A stretch of 52,301 bases of DNA from Paracidovorax anthurii (GCF_003269065.1 NZ_QLTA01000038.1:1-52301); one strand, 5' to 3'; shown: positions 28,516 through 37,687, numbered from the stretch's first letter. Numbers and translations: made by a program. The notes: generated from the sequence alone by a model not told the origin.

Positions 28516-29490
28516 ATGCGCGCGGATGTGTTTTTGGTGGAAAGCGGCCACGCCGCCACCCGGTCACAGGCCCAGCGGCTCGTGGCCGCCGGCGTGCAGT
28601 GGCGTTTTGCCGCCTCCATGCCCTGGCAGAAGGTGGCCAAGAACGGCGACGACATCCCGGCCGGGGCCGAGGTGCAGTTGCTGGACATGGCCGAGGCCCG
28701 GTACCTCTCCCGCGGAGGGCTGAAGCTGGAGGGCGCGCTGCGGTCCGCCGGCCTGTCGGTGGCGGGCTGGCGCTGCCTGGACGTGGGCCAGAGCACCGGC
28801 GGCTTCACCGACTGCCTGCTGCAGCAGGGCGCCGCGCAGGTGATCGGCGTGGACGTGGGCCACGGCCAGCTGCACGAGCGCCTGCGCAGCGACCCGCGCG
28901 TGGTCTGCGTGGAAGGGGTGAACGCCCGCGGCCTCACGGCCGAGGGGCTGGTGCAGGCCTGCGAAATCGCGCTGTCCGAGCCCGTGCCCGAGGCGGATGA
29001 CGACCGCCAGCCCGTCAATCCCTACCACTGGATGTCCGGCGACGGCGAGGTCACCGACTACGACGACAGCGGCGACGCGGACGATTCCGACGTGGACGCG
29101 CACCTGGCCGAGCGCGCCGGCGCGCGGCTGGCCGCACCGAAGCGCCGCCGCCGGCGCGGCACGGCGGGCGTGGACCTCACACCGGCCTTCGACCTCGTCG
29201 CCGGCGACGTGTCCTTCATCTCGCTCACGCTGATCCTGCCGGCCGTGGTGCCGCTGCTGAAAGCCGGCGGCACGCTGCTGATGCTGGTCAAGCCGCAGTT
29301 CGAGCTGCAGCCGGGCCAGGTCGGCAAGGGCGGCATCGTGCGCGACCCGGTGCTCCACGCCCTGGTGGAGCAGCGCATCCGCGAAAGCTGCGCCGCCCTG
29401 CCGCTGCGCGTGGTGGGCTGGCACGACAGCCCCATCGAGGGGGGCGACGGCAACCGCGAATTCTTCATCCATGCAAGGAGAGAGGCATGA
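28516..29490 (+). CDS. tlyA: TlyA-family rRNA (cytidine-2'-O)-methyltransferase
   Basis: The 324-residue protein has an N-terminal S4 RNA-binding domain (from residue 1; GHAATRSQAQRLVAAG) and a Rossmann methyltransferase domain with LDVGQSTGGFTDCLLQQGA as motif I, then VAGDVSFISL and LVKPQFE. Residues about 156-220 are a highly acidic then Arg-rich insert (DYDDSGDADD, KRRRRRG) absent from shorter family members. AAGGA lies before the ATG. Its stop overlaps the metF start (ATGA). Confidence 0.9.
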   Translation: MRADVFLVESGHAATRSQAQRLVAAGVQWRFAASMPWQKVAKNGDDIPAGAEVQLLDMAEARYLSRGGLKLEGALRSAGLSVAGWRCLDVGQSTGGFTDCLLQQGAAQVIGVDVGHGQLHERLRSDPRVVCVEGVNARGLTAEGLVQACEIALSEPVPEADDDRQPVNPYHWMSGDGEVTDYDDSGDADDSDVDAHLAERAGARLAAPKRRRRRGTAGVDLTPAFDLVAGDVSFISLTLILPAVVPLLKAGGTLLMLVKPQFELQPGQVGKGGIVRDPVLHALVEQRIRESCAALPLRVVGWHDSPIEGGDGNREFFIHARREA

Positions 29491-30326
29491 GCCTTTCCAC
29501 GGCCCTTCCGGTCAGCTTCGAATTCTTCCCGCCCAAGACCCCCGAGGGCGCAGAGAAGCTGCGCTCCGTGCGCCAGCAGCTCTATGCGCGCCGGCCCGAG
29601 TTCTGCTCGGTGACCTACGGCGCCGGCGGCTCCACGCAGGAAGGCACCTTCGGCACGGTGCGCGAGATCCTCGCCGAGGGCGTGGACGCCGCCTCGCACT
29701 TCTCGTGCATCGGCGCCACGCGCGCGAGCGTGCGCGGCCAGCTCGCCACCCTCAAGGCCATGGGGGTGCGGCGCCTCGTCGCGCTGCGCGGCGACCTGCC
29801 GAGCGGCTACGGCGTGGGCGGCGAATTCCAGTACGCCAGCGACCTCGTGGCGTTCATCCGCGCCGAGACGGGCGAAGACTTCCACATCGAAGTGGCGGCC
29901 TACCCCGAGGTGCATCCGCAGGCCCGCTCGCCCGAGGCCGACCTGCAGGCCTTCGCGGCCAAGGTGCGCGCGGGCGCCCACTCGGCCATCACCCAGTATT
30001 TCTTCAATGCCGACGCCTACTGGCGCTTCGTGGGCGACGTGCGCCGCCTGGGGCTGGATGTTCCCGTGGTGCCCGGCATCATGCCCATCATGGGCTCCAC
30101 CCAGCTCATGCGCTTCTCCGACGCCTGCGGCGCGGAGATCCCGCGCTGGATCCGCCTGCGGCTGCAGGGCTTCGGCGACGACGCCGCCAGCATCCGCGCC
30201 TTCGGCCTCGACGTGGTGACGGCGCTGTGCGAGCAATTGCGCGCCGGAGGCGTTCCCGGCCTGCACTTCTACACGATGAACCAGAGCGCGGCCACGCTGG
30301 AGATCTGCCGCCGGCTCGGGTTGTGA
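29487..30326 (+). CDS. metF: 5,10-methylenetetrahydrofolate reductase
   Basis: The 279-residue TIM-barrel flavoprotein begins with FEFFPPKTPEG, including the catalytic Glu, then CSVTYGAGGST, LVALRGDLPSG and GIMPIMG. It reduces methylene-THF to methyl-THF for methionine synthesis. It is translationally coupled to tlyA and has an AAGGAG ribosome site. Together with ahcY it completes a local methyl-cycle group. Confidence 0.96.
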   Translation: MSLSTALPVSFEFFPPKTPEGAEKLRSVRQQLYARRPEFCSVTYGAGGSTQEGTFGTVREILAEGVDAASHFSCIGATRASVRGQLATLKAMGVRRLVALRGDLPSGYGVGGEFQYASDLVAFIRAETGEDFHIEVAAYPEVHPQARSPEADLQAFAAKVRAGAHSAITQYFFNADAYWRFVGDVRRLGLDVPVVPGIMPIMGSTQLMRFSDACGAEIPRWIRLRLQGFGDDAASIRAFGLDVVTALCEQLRAGGVPGLHFYTMNQSAATLEICRRLGL

Positions 30327-30400
30327 CGCCTGCGGGCCGGGCGGGGCCCGGCCCCGTGCGCTTTCGGTAACATGGCGCCTCTTCCGTGCGTGACCGCTCC

Positions 30401-31021
30401 ATGACACCCGCCTTCGTCCCCCCGCTGGTGGCCGCAGCGCTGTGCTGTGCCCTGCCGGTCTCCCTGTGGGCCCAGACCCGCTACAGCTGCCGCGACAGCG
30501 TGGGCAATACCTTCACGCTCTCGCGGCCGTGCCCCGCGGGCACGGTGACCACGGCGGTGTCCGCCGGCCCCCAGGCCGTGCCCTCCACCACCTCCCAGGG
30601 GTACGAAGCGCCTCCGCCGGTGCGCACCCTTTCCCAGGGGCATGAGTACGAGAAATACATGGGCAACCGCTGCCGCTCGCTCAACGACACGATCCGCTCC
30701 GGCCACTCGCGCGGCCTGAAGCACGACGTGCTCTCCGACCTGCGCCGCGAGTACGAGCGCAACTGCCGCGACGAGGAAAGCGAGGCCGCGTCCCGCTACG
30801 GCCGGGAGCAGCGCGATGCCCGCCAGCAGCGCCGCGAAGCGGTGCAGCAGGCCGAGATGGCCGCGAGGGCCGAGCAAGAGAGCAGCGCGCGCCGCGCCGA
30901 ACAATGCGCCGAGTCGCGCCGCATCCTCGCGGTCAAGCGCGCGCGCACCGACCTCTCCGAGGGTGAAAAAAAGGACTTGAAGCGTTTTGAAGAGGCTTTT
31001 GCATCGCGCTGCCAGCGCTGA
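30401..31021 (+). CDS. Secreted coiled-coil protein, DUF4124-like N-terminus
   Basis: The 206-residue protein has a signal peptide ending near LWA, then YSCRDSVGNTFTLSRPCPAGT, a disulfide-sized element loosely like DUF4124 domains. The last 110 residues are charged and Arg/Glu/Gln-rich, with predicted coiled-coil character. Function unknown. GTG 30386 is an alternative start. Its 3' end overlaps the next gene by 35 bases. Confidence 0.65.
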   Translation: MTPAFVPPLVAAALCCALPVSLWAQTRYSCRDSVGNTFTLSRPCPAGTVTTAVSAGPQAVPSTTSQGYEAPPPVRTLSQGHEYEKYMGNRCRSLNDTIRSGHSRGLKHDVLSDLRREYERNCRDEESEAASRYGREQRDARQQRREAVQQAEMAARAEQESSARRAEQCAESRRILAVKRARTDLSEGEKKDLKRFEEAFASRCQR

Positions 31022-31640
31022 ATGGCCGCGCCTTGGCGCCGCCCTGGGAGCCGCCGTGCTGTGCGGTGTGCTGACGGCCTGCGCGGTCGCACCCGCACCG
31101 CCCGCCGAGCCCTCGCCGTCTCCCCAAGAGAAAGAGGCTGCGGCGGAGCGCTCCACCCAACCCGCCCCCGCGGCCCCGGAGAAGCCCGCGCGGCCGTCCC
31201 GGCCCGCGGCACCCCGCCCGCCGCAGGATGCGGCACCCGCGGATTCCGGTGCCAAGGGCCCGGCCGAAGGGCAACCGGCGAGGGATGCGGAGCGCGACGA
31301 CAACCCCGACCTGGCGGATTTCGAGGAAGAGGGCATGGCCTCCTGGTACGGCGCCCGCTTCCACAGCCGCCGCACGGCGAGCGGCGAGCGTTTCGACATG
31401 AATGACTTCACCGCCGCGCACCGCACGCTGCCCTTCGGGACCCGCGTGTGCGTGCGCAGCCTGGTCACGGGGCGCTCCGTGCAGGTGCGCATCAACGACC
31501 GCGGCCCGCACTCGCCCGGCCGCATCGTGGACTTGAGCCGCGCTGCCGCGCAGTCCCTGGGGCTGCTGGGCCTGGGCATCAAGCCCGTGGCCCTGAGCGT
31601 GGCGCCGGCGGACCCGGACCTGCCCTGTCCCGGGTCCTGA
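30987..31640 (+). CDS. rlpA: RlpA-like septal ring lipoprotein
   Basis: The 217-residue protein has a lipobox LTAC with acylated Cys at residue 32, a Pro/Ala-rich linker (33-110) and a double-psi beta-barrel domain: GMASWYGARFHSRRTASGER, then FTAAHRTLPFGT and INDRGPHSPGRIVDLS. Family members bind or cleave denuded peptidoglycan at the septum. A C-terminal SPOR domain, present in many homologues, is missing. The only usable start is TTG at 30987, 11 bases after AAGGA and inside the previous gene. Confidence 0.85.
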   Translation: MKRLLHRAASAEWPRLGAALGAAVLCGVLTACAVAPAPPAEPSPSPQEKEAAAERSTQPAPAAPEKPARPSRPAAPRPPQDAAPADSGAKGPAEGQPARDAERDDNPDLADFEEEGMASWYGARFHSRRTASGERFDMNDFTAAHRTLPFGTRVCVRSLVTGRSVQVRINDRGPHSPGRIVDLSRAAAQSLGLLGLGIKPVALSVAPADPDLPCPGS

Positions 31641-31777
31641 TACGGCTTCGCCATCAAAAAGATCACTGCGTTGCTTCGCCTGACTCGTGCCACAGCACGG
31701 TCTGCGGCTTCGCGCCTTGTTCTCTCTTGGATTGCAAATCCGCAGGAGCCTGTGGCGGGCGCCGCCCGCCGCGGCGG

Positions 31778-32674
31778 TCAGCCCGCGGATTCGAGGGAGT
31801 GGGCGGCGTGCGGGTCCTGCGCCAGCAGCTCGGCCATCTGCGGCAGCGCGGGCTGCAGCGCGGCTTTCAGGGTATAGGGCGGGTTGAAGACGAACATGCC
31901 GCTGGCGGGCAGGCCGGGGCGGCGGCTCTGGCCGTCGGGGCCGGCCGTGATCTTGCTCGATTTGACGGTGAGCGTGGCGTGCAGCCAGGGCTTGCCCGCC
32001 TTCGTCGCCAGCGTCTTCAGGCGGCGGGGCAGATCGTGCGCCTCGGGCCGGGGGATGATGGGATACCACACGGCATAGGTGCCGGTCGCGAAACGCTTCA
32101 ACGCCTCCGTCGCCATGTCCAGCACCCGGCCGTAGTCGCTCTTGATCTCATAGCTCGGGTCGCACAGGACGAAGCCGCGCCGCGACGGCGGGGGAATGAA
32201 CTTGCGGATGCCCTCGAAGCCGTCCTCGTGCAAAACGGCCACCTGCCGGCCCGCCTCCAGCTGCGCCACGTTGCCGGCCAGCGCCCGCAGGTCGTTGGGG
32301 TGCAGTTCGAACAGCTTCAGCTTGTCATGGCCGCGCAGCAGCCGCTGCGCGATGAACGGCGAGCCGGGGTAGACCTTCGTGGTCGGGCTGGAGTTGAACT
32401 CCTTCACGAGATCCACATAGGCCTGCAGGGCGGGCGCCAAGGCGGTTCCCGGCGGGAGGGCGGACGGCGCCAGCCGGAGGATGCCGTCGGCGGCCTCGCC
32501 GCTGGTGGATGCGTAGTCCCCATCCAGGCGGAACAGGCCGGCGCCGGCATGGGTGTCCAGCACGGTGAGGGCCGCGTCTTTCTGCGTGAGGTGTTGCAGG
32601 ATGGCGATCAATACCGTGTGCTTGAGCACATCGGCATGGTTGCCCGCGTGGAAGGCGTGGCGGTAGCTGAACAT
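31778..32674 (-). CDS. rlmJ: 23S rRNA (adenine-2030-N6)-methyltransferase RlmJ
   Basis: The 298-residue protein starts MFSYRHAFHAGNHADVLKH, the RlmJ signature, followed by DTHAGAG (SAM-binding) and the catalytic DPSYEIK (D-P-P-Y class). It methylates A2030 in 23S rRNA. It is convergent with rlpA and divergent from the kinase gene. The frame extends to 32872, but ATG 32674 matches the family start. Confidence 0.95.
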   Translation of the reverse strand: MFSYRHAFHAGNHADVLKHTVLIAILQHLTQKDAALTVLDTHAGAGLFRLDGDYASTSGEAADGILRLAPSALPPGTALAPALQAYVDLVKEFNSSPTTKVYPGSPFIAQRLLRGHDKLKLFELHPNDLRALAGNVAQLEAGRQVAVLHEDGFEGIRKFIPPPSRRGFVLCDPSYEIKSDYGRVLDMATEALKRFATGTYAVWYPIIPRPEAHDLPRRLKTLATKAGKPWLHATLTVKSSKITAGPDGQSRRPGLPASGMFVFNPPYTLKAALQPALPQMAELLAQDPHAAHSLESAG

Positions 32675-32926
32675 AGGCCGCCAATGGTAACCATCCCGCC
32701 GGGCACCCCCCGGTTGCGAAAACCGGACGAAGCCCGCGCGGCGGTGACCGTTTGCGTGCCGGCGATGCGCTTTATTGCCCGCCGCAGTCCCGGTTGCTGC
32801 ATGATGGCGGCCATCGGCGGGCCGATGCCGCGCGTTTTCGGGCGCAGTGCCTCGGTTTCCTGCCCCATGCACCGCCGCGGCGGTTCTGAACGCAACACGC
32901 AGCCTGGTTTCTGGATTCCTGTCCCT

Positions 32927-34816
32927 ATGTCCGCTTCACCCCATGTCACCGAGCCACCGAGCGATATCCACCACGTGGATGCCCTGCCGGCGGGGACGCG
33001 ACTGGGCGAATTCGAGGTGGTGTCGCTGCTCGGGGTGGGTGGCTTCGGCATGGTCTACAAGGCGTTCGACCATTCGCTGCTGCGTTTCGTCGCCATCAAG
33101 GAATACATGCCCTCCGCGCTGGCGGCCCGGGCGCAGGGGCAGTCGCTGTGGGTGCGCTCGTCCTCCCATGAGCAGTCCTTCCAGGCGGGGCTCGCCTCGT
33201 TCGTGGCGGAGGCGCGCCTGCTGGCGCAGTTCGACCATCCCTCGCTGGTGAAGGTGTTCCGCTTCTGGGAAGCCAACCAGACCGCCTACATGGTCATGCC
33301 GCTCTACACGGGCATGACGCTCAAGCAGGCCCGCGCCCACATGCGCACGCCGCCGCCCGAGGCCTGGCTGCGCAAGATGCTCTGGTCCGTGCTGGGTGCC
33401 CTGCGGGTGCTGCACGACGGGCAGACGCTGCACCGCGACGTGTCTCCCGACAACATCTTCCTCCAGGATTCCGGCCCTCCGGTGCTGCTCGACCTGGGGG
33501 CCGCGCGCCACGCCATCACGGACCATTCCCATCGCCTCACGGCGGTGCTCAAGGTCAATTACGCGCCGATCGAGCAATACAACGACGAGGGCAACGACCT
33601 GCACCAGGGGCCCTGGAGCGACCTGTATTCCGTGGGGGCCGTGGTGCACGGTTGCCTGTGCAACGACACGCCCCTGCCCGCGACGCTGCGCGCCATCCGG
33701 GACCGGATGGTGCCGTTCTCGCGCGTGGCCAAGACCGTGCGGCGCCAGTTCGGCGTCGAGTACTCGCCCGCGTTCGTGGCGGCCATTTCGCAGGCGCTGG
33801 CCCTGCAGCCGGAAGAGCGCCCCCAGAGCATCGACGAATTCCTGCGCACCATCGACATGACGGCGGCGCCGGAGGGCATGGAGCACTTCGATTTCCGGGC
33901 CGAACTGGGCGACATCTGGGTGGAGCCTGCGGATCGGCGCGGCACGGGCGTGGCGGTGCCGATGATCGACATCACCTCGGTTCCGGCACCGATGTCCGGT
34001 GTTTCCCTGCCCCTGCCCATGGCCGCCGCCATTGCGCCGGCATCGCCCGTGCCGCCCGCGGCCGTGTACTCCCGCCGCAGCGCCGAGCCGCCCGCCGTGC
34101 CTCCCCCGTCGTCCGATGCGACCGCGGATACCGTCTTTCTCGACAGCGCGGTGGATGCCGGTGACACGGTGTTCGAGCCCCGTACCGTGATCCAGGAGCC
34201 GGACGGCATGGAGGCGAAGGGGGCTTCTTCCCGTGGCCGCAAGCGTGCCGTGCCGCGTGCGTGGCTGGCCGCAGGGGCCATGGTGCTGGTGGCTGTGGCT
34301 GCAGCAGGCGTGTGGCAGATGCAGCCCGAGAAGAAGGCGGCATCCATGCCGCGCACTCCCGAGACCGAGATCATCACCGAGGTGGCCGAGCCACCACCGG
34401 TGGCGCTGGCTGCCTCCGATGCGGCCTCCGCGTCCATGCTGCCGGATGAAGGGCAGGCTGCTGGGGTGGCCGTGGCGGCATCGCTGCCGCAGTCCGCGCC
34501 GGCCCCGGCTTTCGTTGCGGCATCTGCGCCGCGTGCACGCCCGGTCGCACGCAAGGCCTCCGAGCCCGTGGCGGCGGTTCCCGCTGCGCTGTCGCCCGCG
34601 GCTCCCTCGGAACCCTCCGCGCCGCCTGCCGTGCAGAAAGCCGCCCCCCGTGTCGTGGGGCCGGACGAAGCCTGCGCGGATGCCGGTTTCCTTGCCCGCC
34701 CGATGTGCATCCACCAGGAATGCCAGCGTCCGGCGGTGGCGAACCATCCGCTGTGCGTGGAGAATCGGCGCCGGCTGGAAGCCGAGGAGCGGCGCCGGCT
34801 GATGCTCTCGCAATGA
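32927..34816 (+). CDS. Transmembrane serine/threonine protein kinase with periplasmic four-Cys tail
   Basis: The 629-residue protein has a Hanks-type kinase domain: glycine loop GVGGFG (36-41), ATP-binding K58 in VAIKE, catalytic HRDVSPDN (H169) and DLGAAR (D189) in place of DFG. A Pro/Ala/Ser-rich linker leads to one membrane helix (about 445-463). The outer part ends with C-x10-C-x4-C-x10-C followed by a charged helix. The kinase domain is therefore cytoplasmic and the Cys motif periplasmic. No PASTA domain and no partner phosphatase are nearby. ATG 32927 is the first start leaving a normal N-terminus; there is no clear ribosome site. Confidence 0.85.
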   Translation: MSASPHVTEPPSDIHHVDALPAGTRLGEFEVVSLLGVGGFGMVYKAFDHSLLRFVAIKEYMPSALAARAQGQSLWVRSSSHEQSFQAGLASFVAEARLLAQFDHPSLVKVFRFWEANQTAYMVMPLYTGMTLKQARAHMRTPPPEAWLRKMLWSVLGALRVLHDGQTLHRDVSPDNIFLQDSGPPVLLDLGAARHAITDHSHRLTAVLKVNYAPIEQYNDEGNDLHQGPWSDLYSVGAVVHGCLCNDTPLPATLRAIRDRMVPFSRVAKTVRRQFGVEYSPAFVAAISQALALQPEERPQSIDEFLRTIDMTAAPEGMEHFDFRAELGDIWVEPADRRGTGVAVPMIDITSVPAPMSGVSLPLPMAAAIAPASPVPPAAVYSRRSAEPPAVPPPSSDATADTVFLDSAVDAGDTVFEPRTVIQEPDGMEAKGASSRGRKRAVPRAWLAAGAMVLVAVAAAGVWQMQPEKKAASMPRTPETEIITEVAEPPPVALAASDAASASMLPDEGQAAGVAVAASLPQSAPAPAFVAASAPRARPVARKASEPVAAVPAALSPAAPSEPSAPPAVQKAAPRVVGPDEACADAGFLARPMCIHQECQRPAVANHPLCVENRRRLEAEERRRLMLSQ

Positions 34817-34821
34817 GCATC

Positions 34822-34851
34822 TTGTCGCCGCGCGCGGCATTTTCGTATAAT
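34822..34851 (+). promoter_or_regulatory. Promoter of rplM-rpsI
   Basis: TTGTCG (34822-34827) and a perfect TATAAT (34846-34851) are separated by 18 bases, a good sigma-70 promoter. The start would fall near 34858, at the foot of the leader hairpin. Confidence 0.75.
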
Positions 34852-34857
34852 GGCGGG

Positions 34858-34893
34858 CTTCGCAGCGCTCCAAGGTCCCGCGGCGAAGTTTTT
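34858..34893 (+). promoter_or_regulatory. rplM leader hairpin with T-run
   Basis: CTTCGC (34858-34863) can pair with GCGAAG (34883-34888), followed directly by TTTTT. It sits at the very start of the predicted mRNA, where ribosomal-protein leaders bind their own product or attenuate. Confidence 0.45.
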
Positions 34894-34976
34894 CATCCCA
34901 CCTAAGAGGCTTCCATCCAGAGAAGCACCGACCGTGGAAAAGGACCGCCAAACCTTCTCACGAAAAGAGAAAACTC

Positions 34977-35405
34977 ATGTCCACTTACAGCGCAAAGCCC
35001 GCTGAGGTCGTGCACGAGTGGTTTGTGATTGACGCCACCGATAAGGTGCTCGGACGGGTCGCCAGCGAAGTGGCCCTCCGTCTGCGCGGCAAGCACAAAG
35101 CCATTTACACGCCCCACGTCGATACCGGCGATTTCATCGTCATCATCAACGCCTCCAAGCTCAAGGTCACCGGCACCAAGTCCCTGGACAAGGTGTACTA
35201 CCGCCACTCCGGCTATCCCGGCGGCATCACGGCGACGAACTTCCGCGACCTGCAGGCCAAGCACCCCGGCCGCGCGCTCGAGAAGGCTGTCAAGGGCATG
35301 CTGCCCAAGGGCCCCCTGGGCTATGCCATGATCAAGAAGCTCAAGGTCTACGGCGGCGCGGAGCATCCGCACACCGCTCAGCAGCCCAAGGCGCTGGAAA
35401 TCTAA
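34977..35405 (+). CDS. rplM: 50S ribosomal protein L13
   Basis: At 142 residues it has the usual length, with [16 protein letters not shown] at the start, [10 protein letters not shown] in the middle and [18 protein letters not shown] at the end. It is an early-assembly protein of the large subunit. rpsI follows nine bases later, the usual pairing in bacteria. Confidence 0.98.
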   Translation: MSTYSAKPAEVVHEWFVIDATDKVLGRVASEVALRLRGKHKAIYTPHVDTGDFIVIINASKLKVTGTKSLDKVYYRHSGYPGGITATNFRDLQAKHPGRALEKAVKGMLPKGPLGYAMIKKLKVYGGAEHPHTAQQPKALEI

Positions 35406-35414
35406 GGAGCCGAC

Positions 35415-35807
35415 ATGATTGGTGAATGGAACAATGGCACCGGCCGTCGCAAGTCCAGCGTCGCCCGCGTGTTTCTGAAGAAGGGTTCCGGCAAGATTAC
35501 GGTGAATGGCAAGGACATTCAGCAGTATTTCGGCCGCGAAACCTCCATCATGATCGCCAAGCAGCCGCTGGCACTGACCAACCATGTCGAGACCTTCGAC
35601 ATCCAGGTCAACGTGCACGGCGGCGGTGAGTCCGGCCAAGCCGGCGCCACCCGCCACGGCATCACGCGCGCCCTGATCGATTACGACGCATCCCTGAAGC
35701 CCGCACTGAGCCAGGCCGGCTTCGTGACCCGCGATGCCCGTGAGGTCGAGCGTAAGAAGGTCGGTCTGCACTCTGCACGCCGCGCCAAGCAGTTCTCGAA
35801 GCGCTGA
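35415..35807 (+). CDS. rpsI: 30S ribosomal protein S9
   Basis: The 130-residue protein has [29 protein letters not shown] and the basic tail ending KQFSKR that reaches the P-site tRNA. AAGGAG precedes the ATG. It closes the rplM-rpsI operon, which ends at the terminator 55 bases on. Confidence 0.98.
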   Translation: MIGEWNNGTGRRKSSVARVFLKKGSGKITVNGKDIQQYFGRETSIMIAKQPLALTNHVETFDIQVNVHGGGESGQAGATRHGITRALIDYDASLKPALSQAGFVTRDAREVERKKVGLHSARRAKQFSKR

Positions 35808-35861
35808 TCTTCGGTACCGCACCCAGCCACGCTGCGTTCCGCATGGATGCGGGTGGCTCCG

Positions 35862-35887
35862 AAAAACCGCCGTCATGGCGGTTTTTT
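35862..35887 (+). terminator. Intrinsic terminator of rplM-rpsI
   Basis: AAAAACCGCC (35862-35871), loop GTCAT, GGCGGTTTTT (35877-35886) and one more T. Confidence 0.95.
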
Positions 35888-35914
35888 CATTACAGGGCCG
35901 CCCCAAGATGAAAA

Positions 35915-35963
35915 GCGCCCCCCTCGGGGGAAGCGATCGCGTGCAGCGAGGGAGCGTGGGGGC
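35915..35963. repeat. GC-rich intergenic repeat-like element
   Basis: CCCCC-TC-GGGGG forms a short hairpin, followed by GATCGCGTGCAGCGAGGGAG and GTGGGGGC. The C-run/G-run layout resembles small repeats scattered between genes in this family; no second copy was seen in this window. Confidence 0.35.
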
Positions 35964-36007
35964 CTTCTTCATTGGCGAACACTTTTCCTGGGAAGGGGTG
36001 AACCGGC

Positions 36008-36718
36008 ATGCGACTCAAGTTGCTTCGGCGCCGACTGACGATCAGCGCGCCGCGCGTGGCCATCCGCAGCGCCATGCCCTGGCCGCTGCGCTGGGTTTTG
36101 CTGGCGGTTTTCTTTGGCTTGTGCGCGGCTTTGGCGCTCTGGGCCTTCGAGTTTGGCAAAAGCATCGCGGGCCTGGACTCCCATGCCCGGGATGAGCTGA
36201 TGCAGCTGCGGCAGGAGGTGGCCCGCCTGCGCGAGGAAACCCGCATCCGCCACGATGCTTCCAGCGCCGAAGGCTCATTGCTGACAGCGGAGCGCGTCGC
36301 ACTGGAGCGGGTGATGGCGCGCATGCGGCAGCTTGAGGCGGACAACCGCACACTGCGGGACGATCTGGGGTTTTTCGAAAAGCTGATTCCCGCCGGCAAG
36401 GCGGATGGGGTCAGCATCCGTGGACTGCAGGCAGAGGCGGTGAGCGCCGGCCAGCTCCGCTGGCAGGTGCTGGTAATACAGCCTGTGCGCAATGCCCCGA
36501 CCTTCAAGGGGCGGCTGGAACTGCTGGTGGAAGGGTCGCGGGATGGCAAGCCCTGGACGCAGGCGCTGGCGGGGGCGAGCCAGCCGCTGCAGTTCGAGCA
36601 CTACCGGCGTGTGGAGGGTGTGTCGGAAATTCCTGCCAATGCCGTGGTAAAAACCATGACCGCCCGGGTCCTCGAAGGCAGCGCGGTTCGTGCCGTGCAC
36701 CATTTCTCGATGGAGTAG
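36008..36718 (+). CDS. Membrane-anchored coiled-coil protein, DUF6776-like
   Basis: The 236-residue protein has one membrane helix (about residues 28-50), a coiled coil (about 58-120; LMQLRQEVARLREETR) and a strand-rich outer C-terminal domain. This matches the DUF6776 type found before bactofilin and erpA in Burkholderiales, an assignment from memory. It precedes a bactofilin, so a role in envelope or cell-shape scaffolding is plausible but unproven. Confidence 0.7.
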   Translation: MRLKLLRRRLTISAPRVAIRSAMPWPLRWVLLAVFFGLCAALALWAFEFGKSIAGLDSHARDELMQLRQEVARLREETRIRHDASSAEGSLLTAERVALERVMARMRQLEADNRTLRDDLGFFEKLIPAGKADGVSIRGLQAEAVSAGQLRWQVLVIQPVRNAPTFKGRLELLVEGSRDGKPWTQALAGASQPLQFEHYRRVEGVSEIPANAVVKTMTARVLEGSAVRAVHHFSME

Positions 36719-36855
36719 GCCACCAGGATTCCCTGGCGCATGCGCCACGGCAGGTGCATGCATTCTGTTCCGGGTTCTCGGATTGCCCATCGGGTGGGGG
36801 TGGGTCGAGACGGCCGTTGTTCCGCATCCACTATTCAATCAAGGAGCGTCCAGCC

Positions 36856-37257
36856 ATGTTTTCCCGCAAGAAGCAGCCTCCGATCAAGAGTCTCATCGCG
36901 CATGGCACGCGCATCAACGGCGAGGTGCTGTTTGCCGAAGGGCTGCGCATCGACGGCGAGGTGGCGGGCGATGTCCGTGCCCAGGCCGGCGATCAGCCGA
37001 GCATTCTGGTGGTGTCTGAGTCGGCGCGCGTGGAAGGGGCCGTGCATGCCGCCCATGTGGTCATCAACGGTACGGTCATCGGCCCCGTGCATGCGGCGGA
37101 GCTGCTGGAGCTGCAGCCCAAGGCCCGCATCACGGGCAACGTGCACTACAAGGCGCTGGAGATGCACCAGGGCGCGACCATCGCGGGGCAGATGAGTCCG
37201 TCGTCGGTACTGGTCGAGGAAAAGCCCACACTCAAATTGGCGTCAAACGGCAGCTGA
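36856..37257 (+). CDS. Bactofilin (CcmA-family cytoskeletal protein)
   Basis: The 133-residue protein is mostly a right-handed beta-helix with the short repeating pattern of bactofilins ([38 protein letters not shown]). Short polar tails flank it. Such proteins polymerise without nucleotide and can organise peptidoglycan enzymes. ATG 36856 lies after AAGGAG; the upstream extension to 36754 lacks a ribosome site. Confidence 0.9.
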   Translation: MFSRKKQPPIKSLIAHGTRINGEVLFAEGLRIDGEVAGDVRAQAGDQPSILVVSESARVEGAVHAAHVVINGTVIGPVHAAELLELQPKARITGNVHYKALEMHQGATIAGQMSPSSVLVEEKPTLKLASNGS

Positions 37258-37321
37258 GCCATGGGTGTGGGTGCATTGCAGTAGTATCGGAGGCCATTTC
37301 CTCCCCAATGGAGAGACCCCC

Positions 37322-37687
37322 ATGAGCGCAGTCGCCGACAACATTCAGACCGAAATGCCTACCCCCATCGTCTTCACCGACAGTGCCGCCGCCAAGGTGG
37401 CCGACCTGATCGCCGAGGAGGGCAACCCTGATCTGAAGCTGCGCGTCTTCGTGCAGGGTGGCGGATGCTCTGGTTTCCAGTATGGATTCACGTTCGACGA
37501 AATCGCGAACGAGGACGACACGACGATGACCAAGAACGGCGTGTCCCTGCTGATCGATGCCATGAGCTACCAGTACCTGCTGGGGGCCGAGATCGACTAC
37601 AAGGAAGATCTCCAGGGCGCGCAGTTCGTCATCAAGAACCCGAATGCGACCACCACGTGTGGCTGCGGATCGAGCTTCTCGGTGTGA
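37322..37687 (+). CDS. erpA: Iron-sulfur cluster insertion protein ErpA
   Basis: The 121-residue A-type carrier has the three cluster ligands C49 ([11 protein letters not shown]), C113 and C115 (CGCGSSFSV). It delivers Fe-S clusters to target enzymes. GGAGAG precedes the ATG. It lies 64 bases after the bactofilin gene and may share its transcript. Confidence 0.96.
   Translation: MSAVADNIQTEMPTPIVFTDSAAAKVADLIAEEGNPDLKLRVFVQGGGCSGFQYGFTFDEIANEDDTTMTKNGVSLLIDAMSYQYLLGAEIDYKEDLQGAQFVIKNPNATTTCGCGSSFSV

Noticed and set aside
31448-32926. Upstream extension of the Ser/Thr kinase frame
   Set aside because: It would run through rlpA's end and antisense to rlmJ. The extension has no domain, and the kinase domain begins just after ATG 32927.
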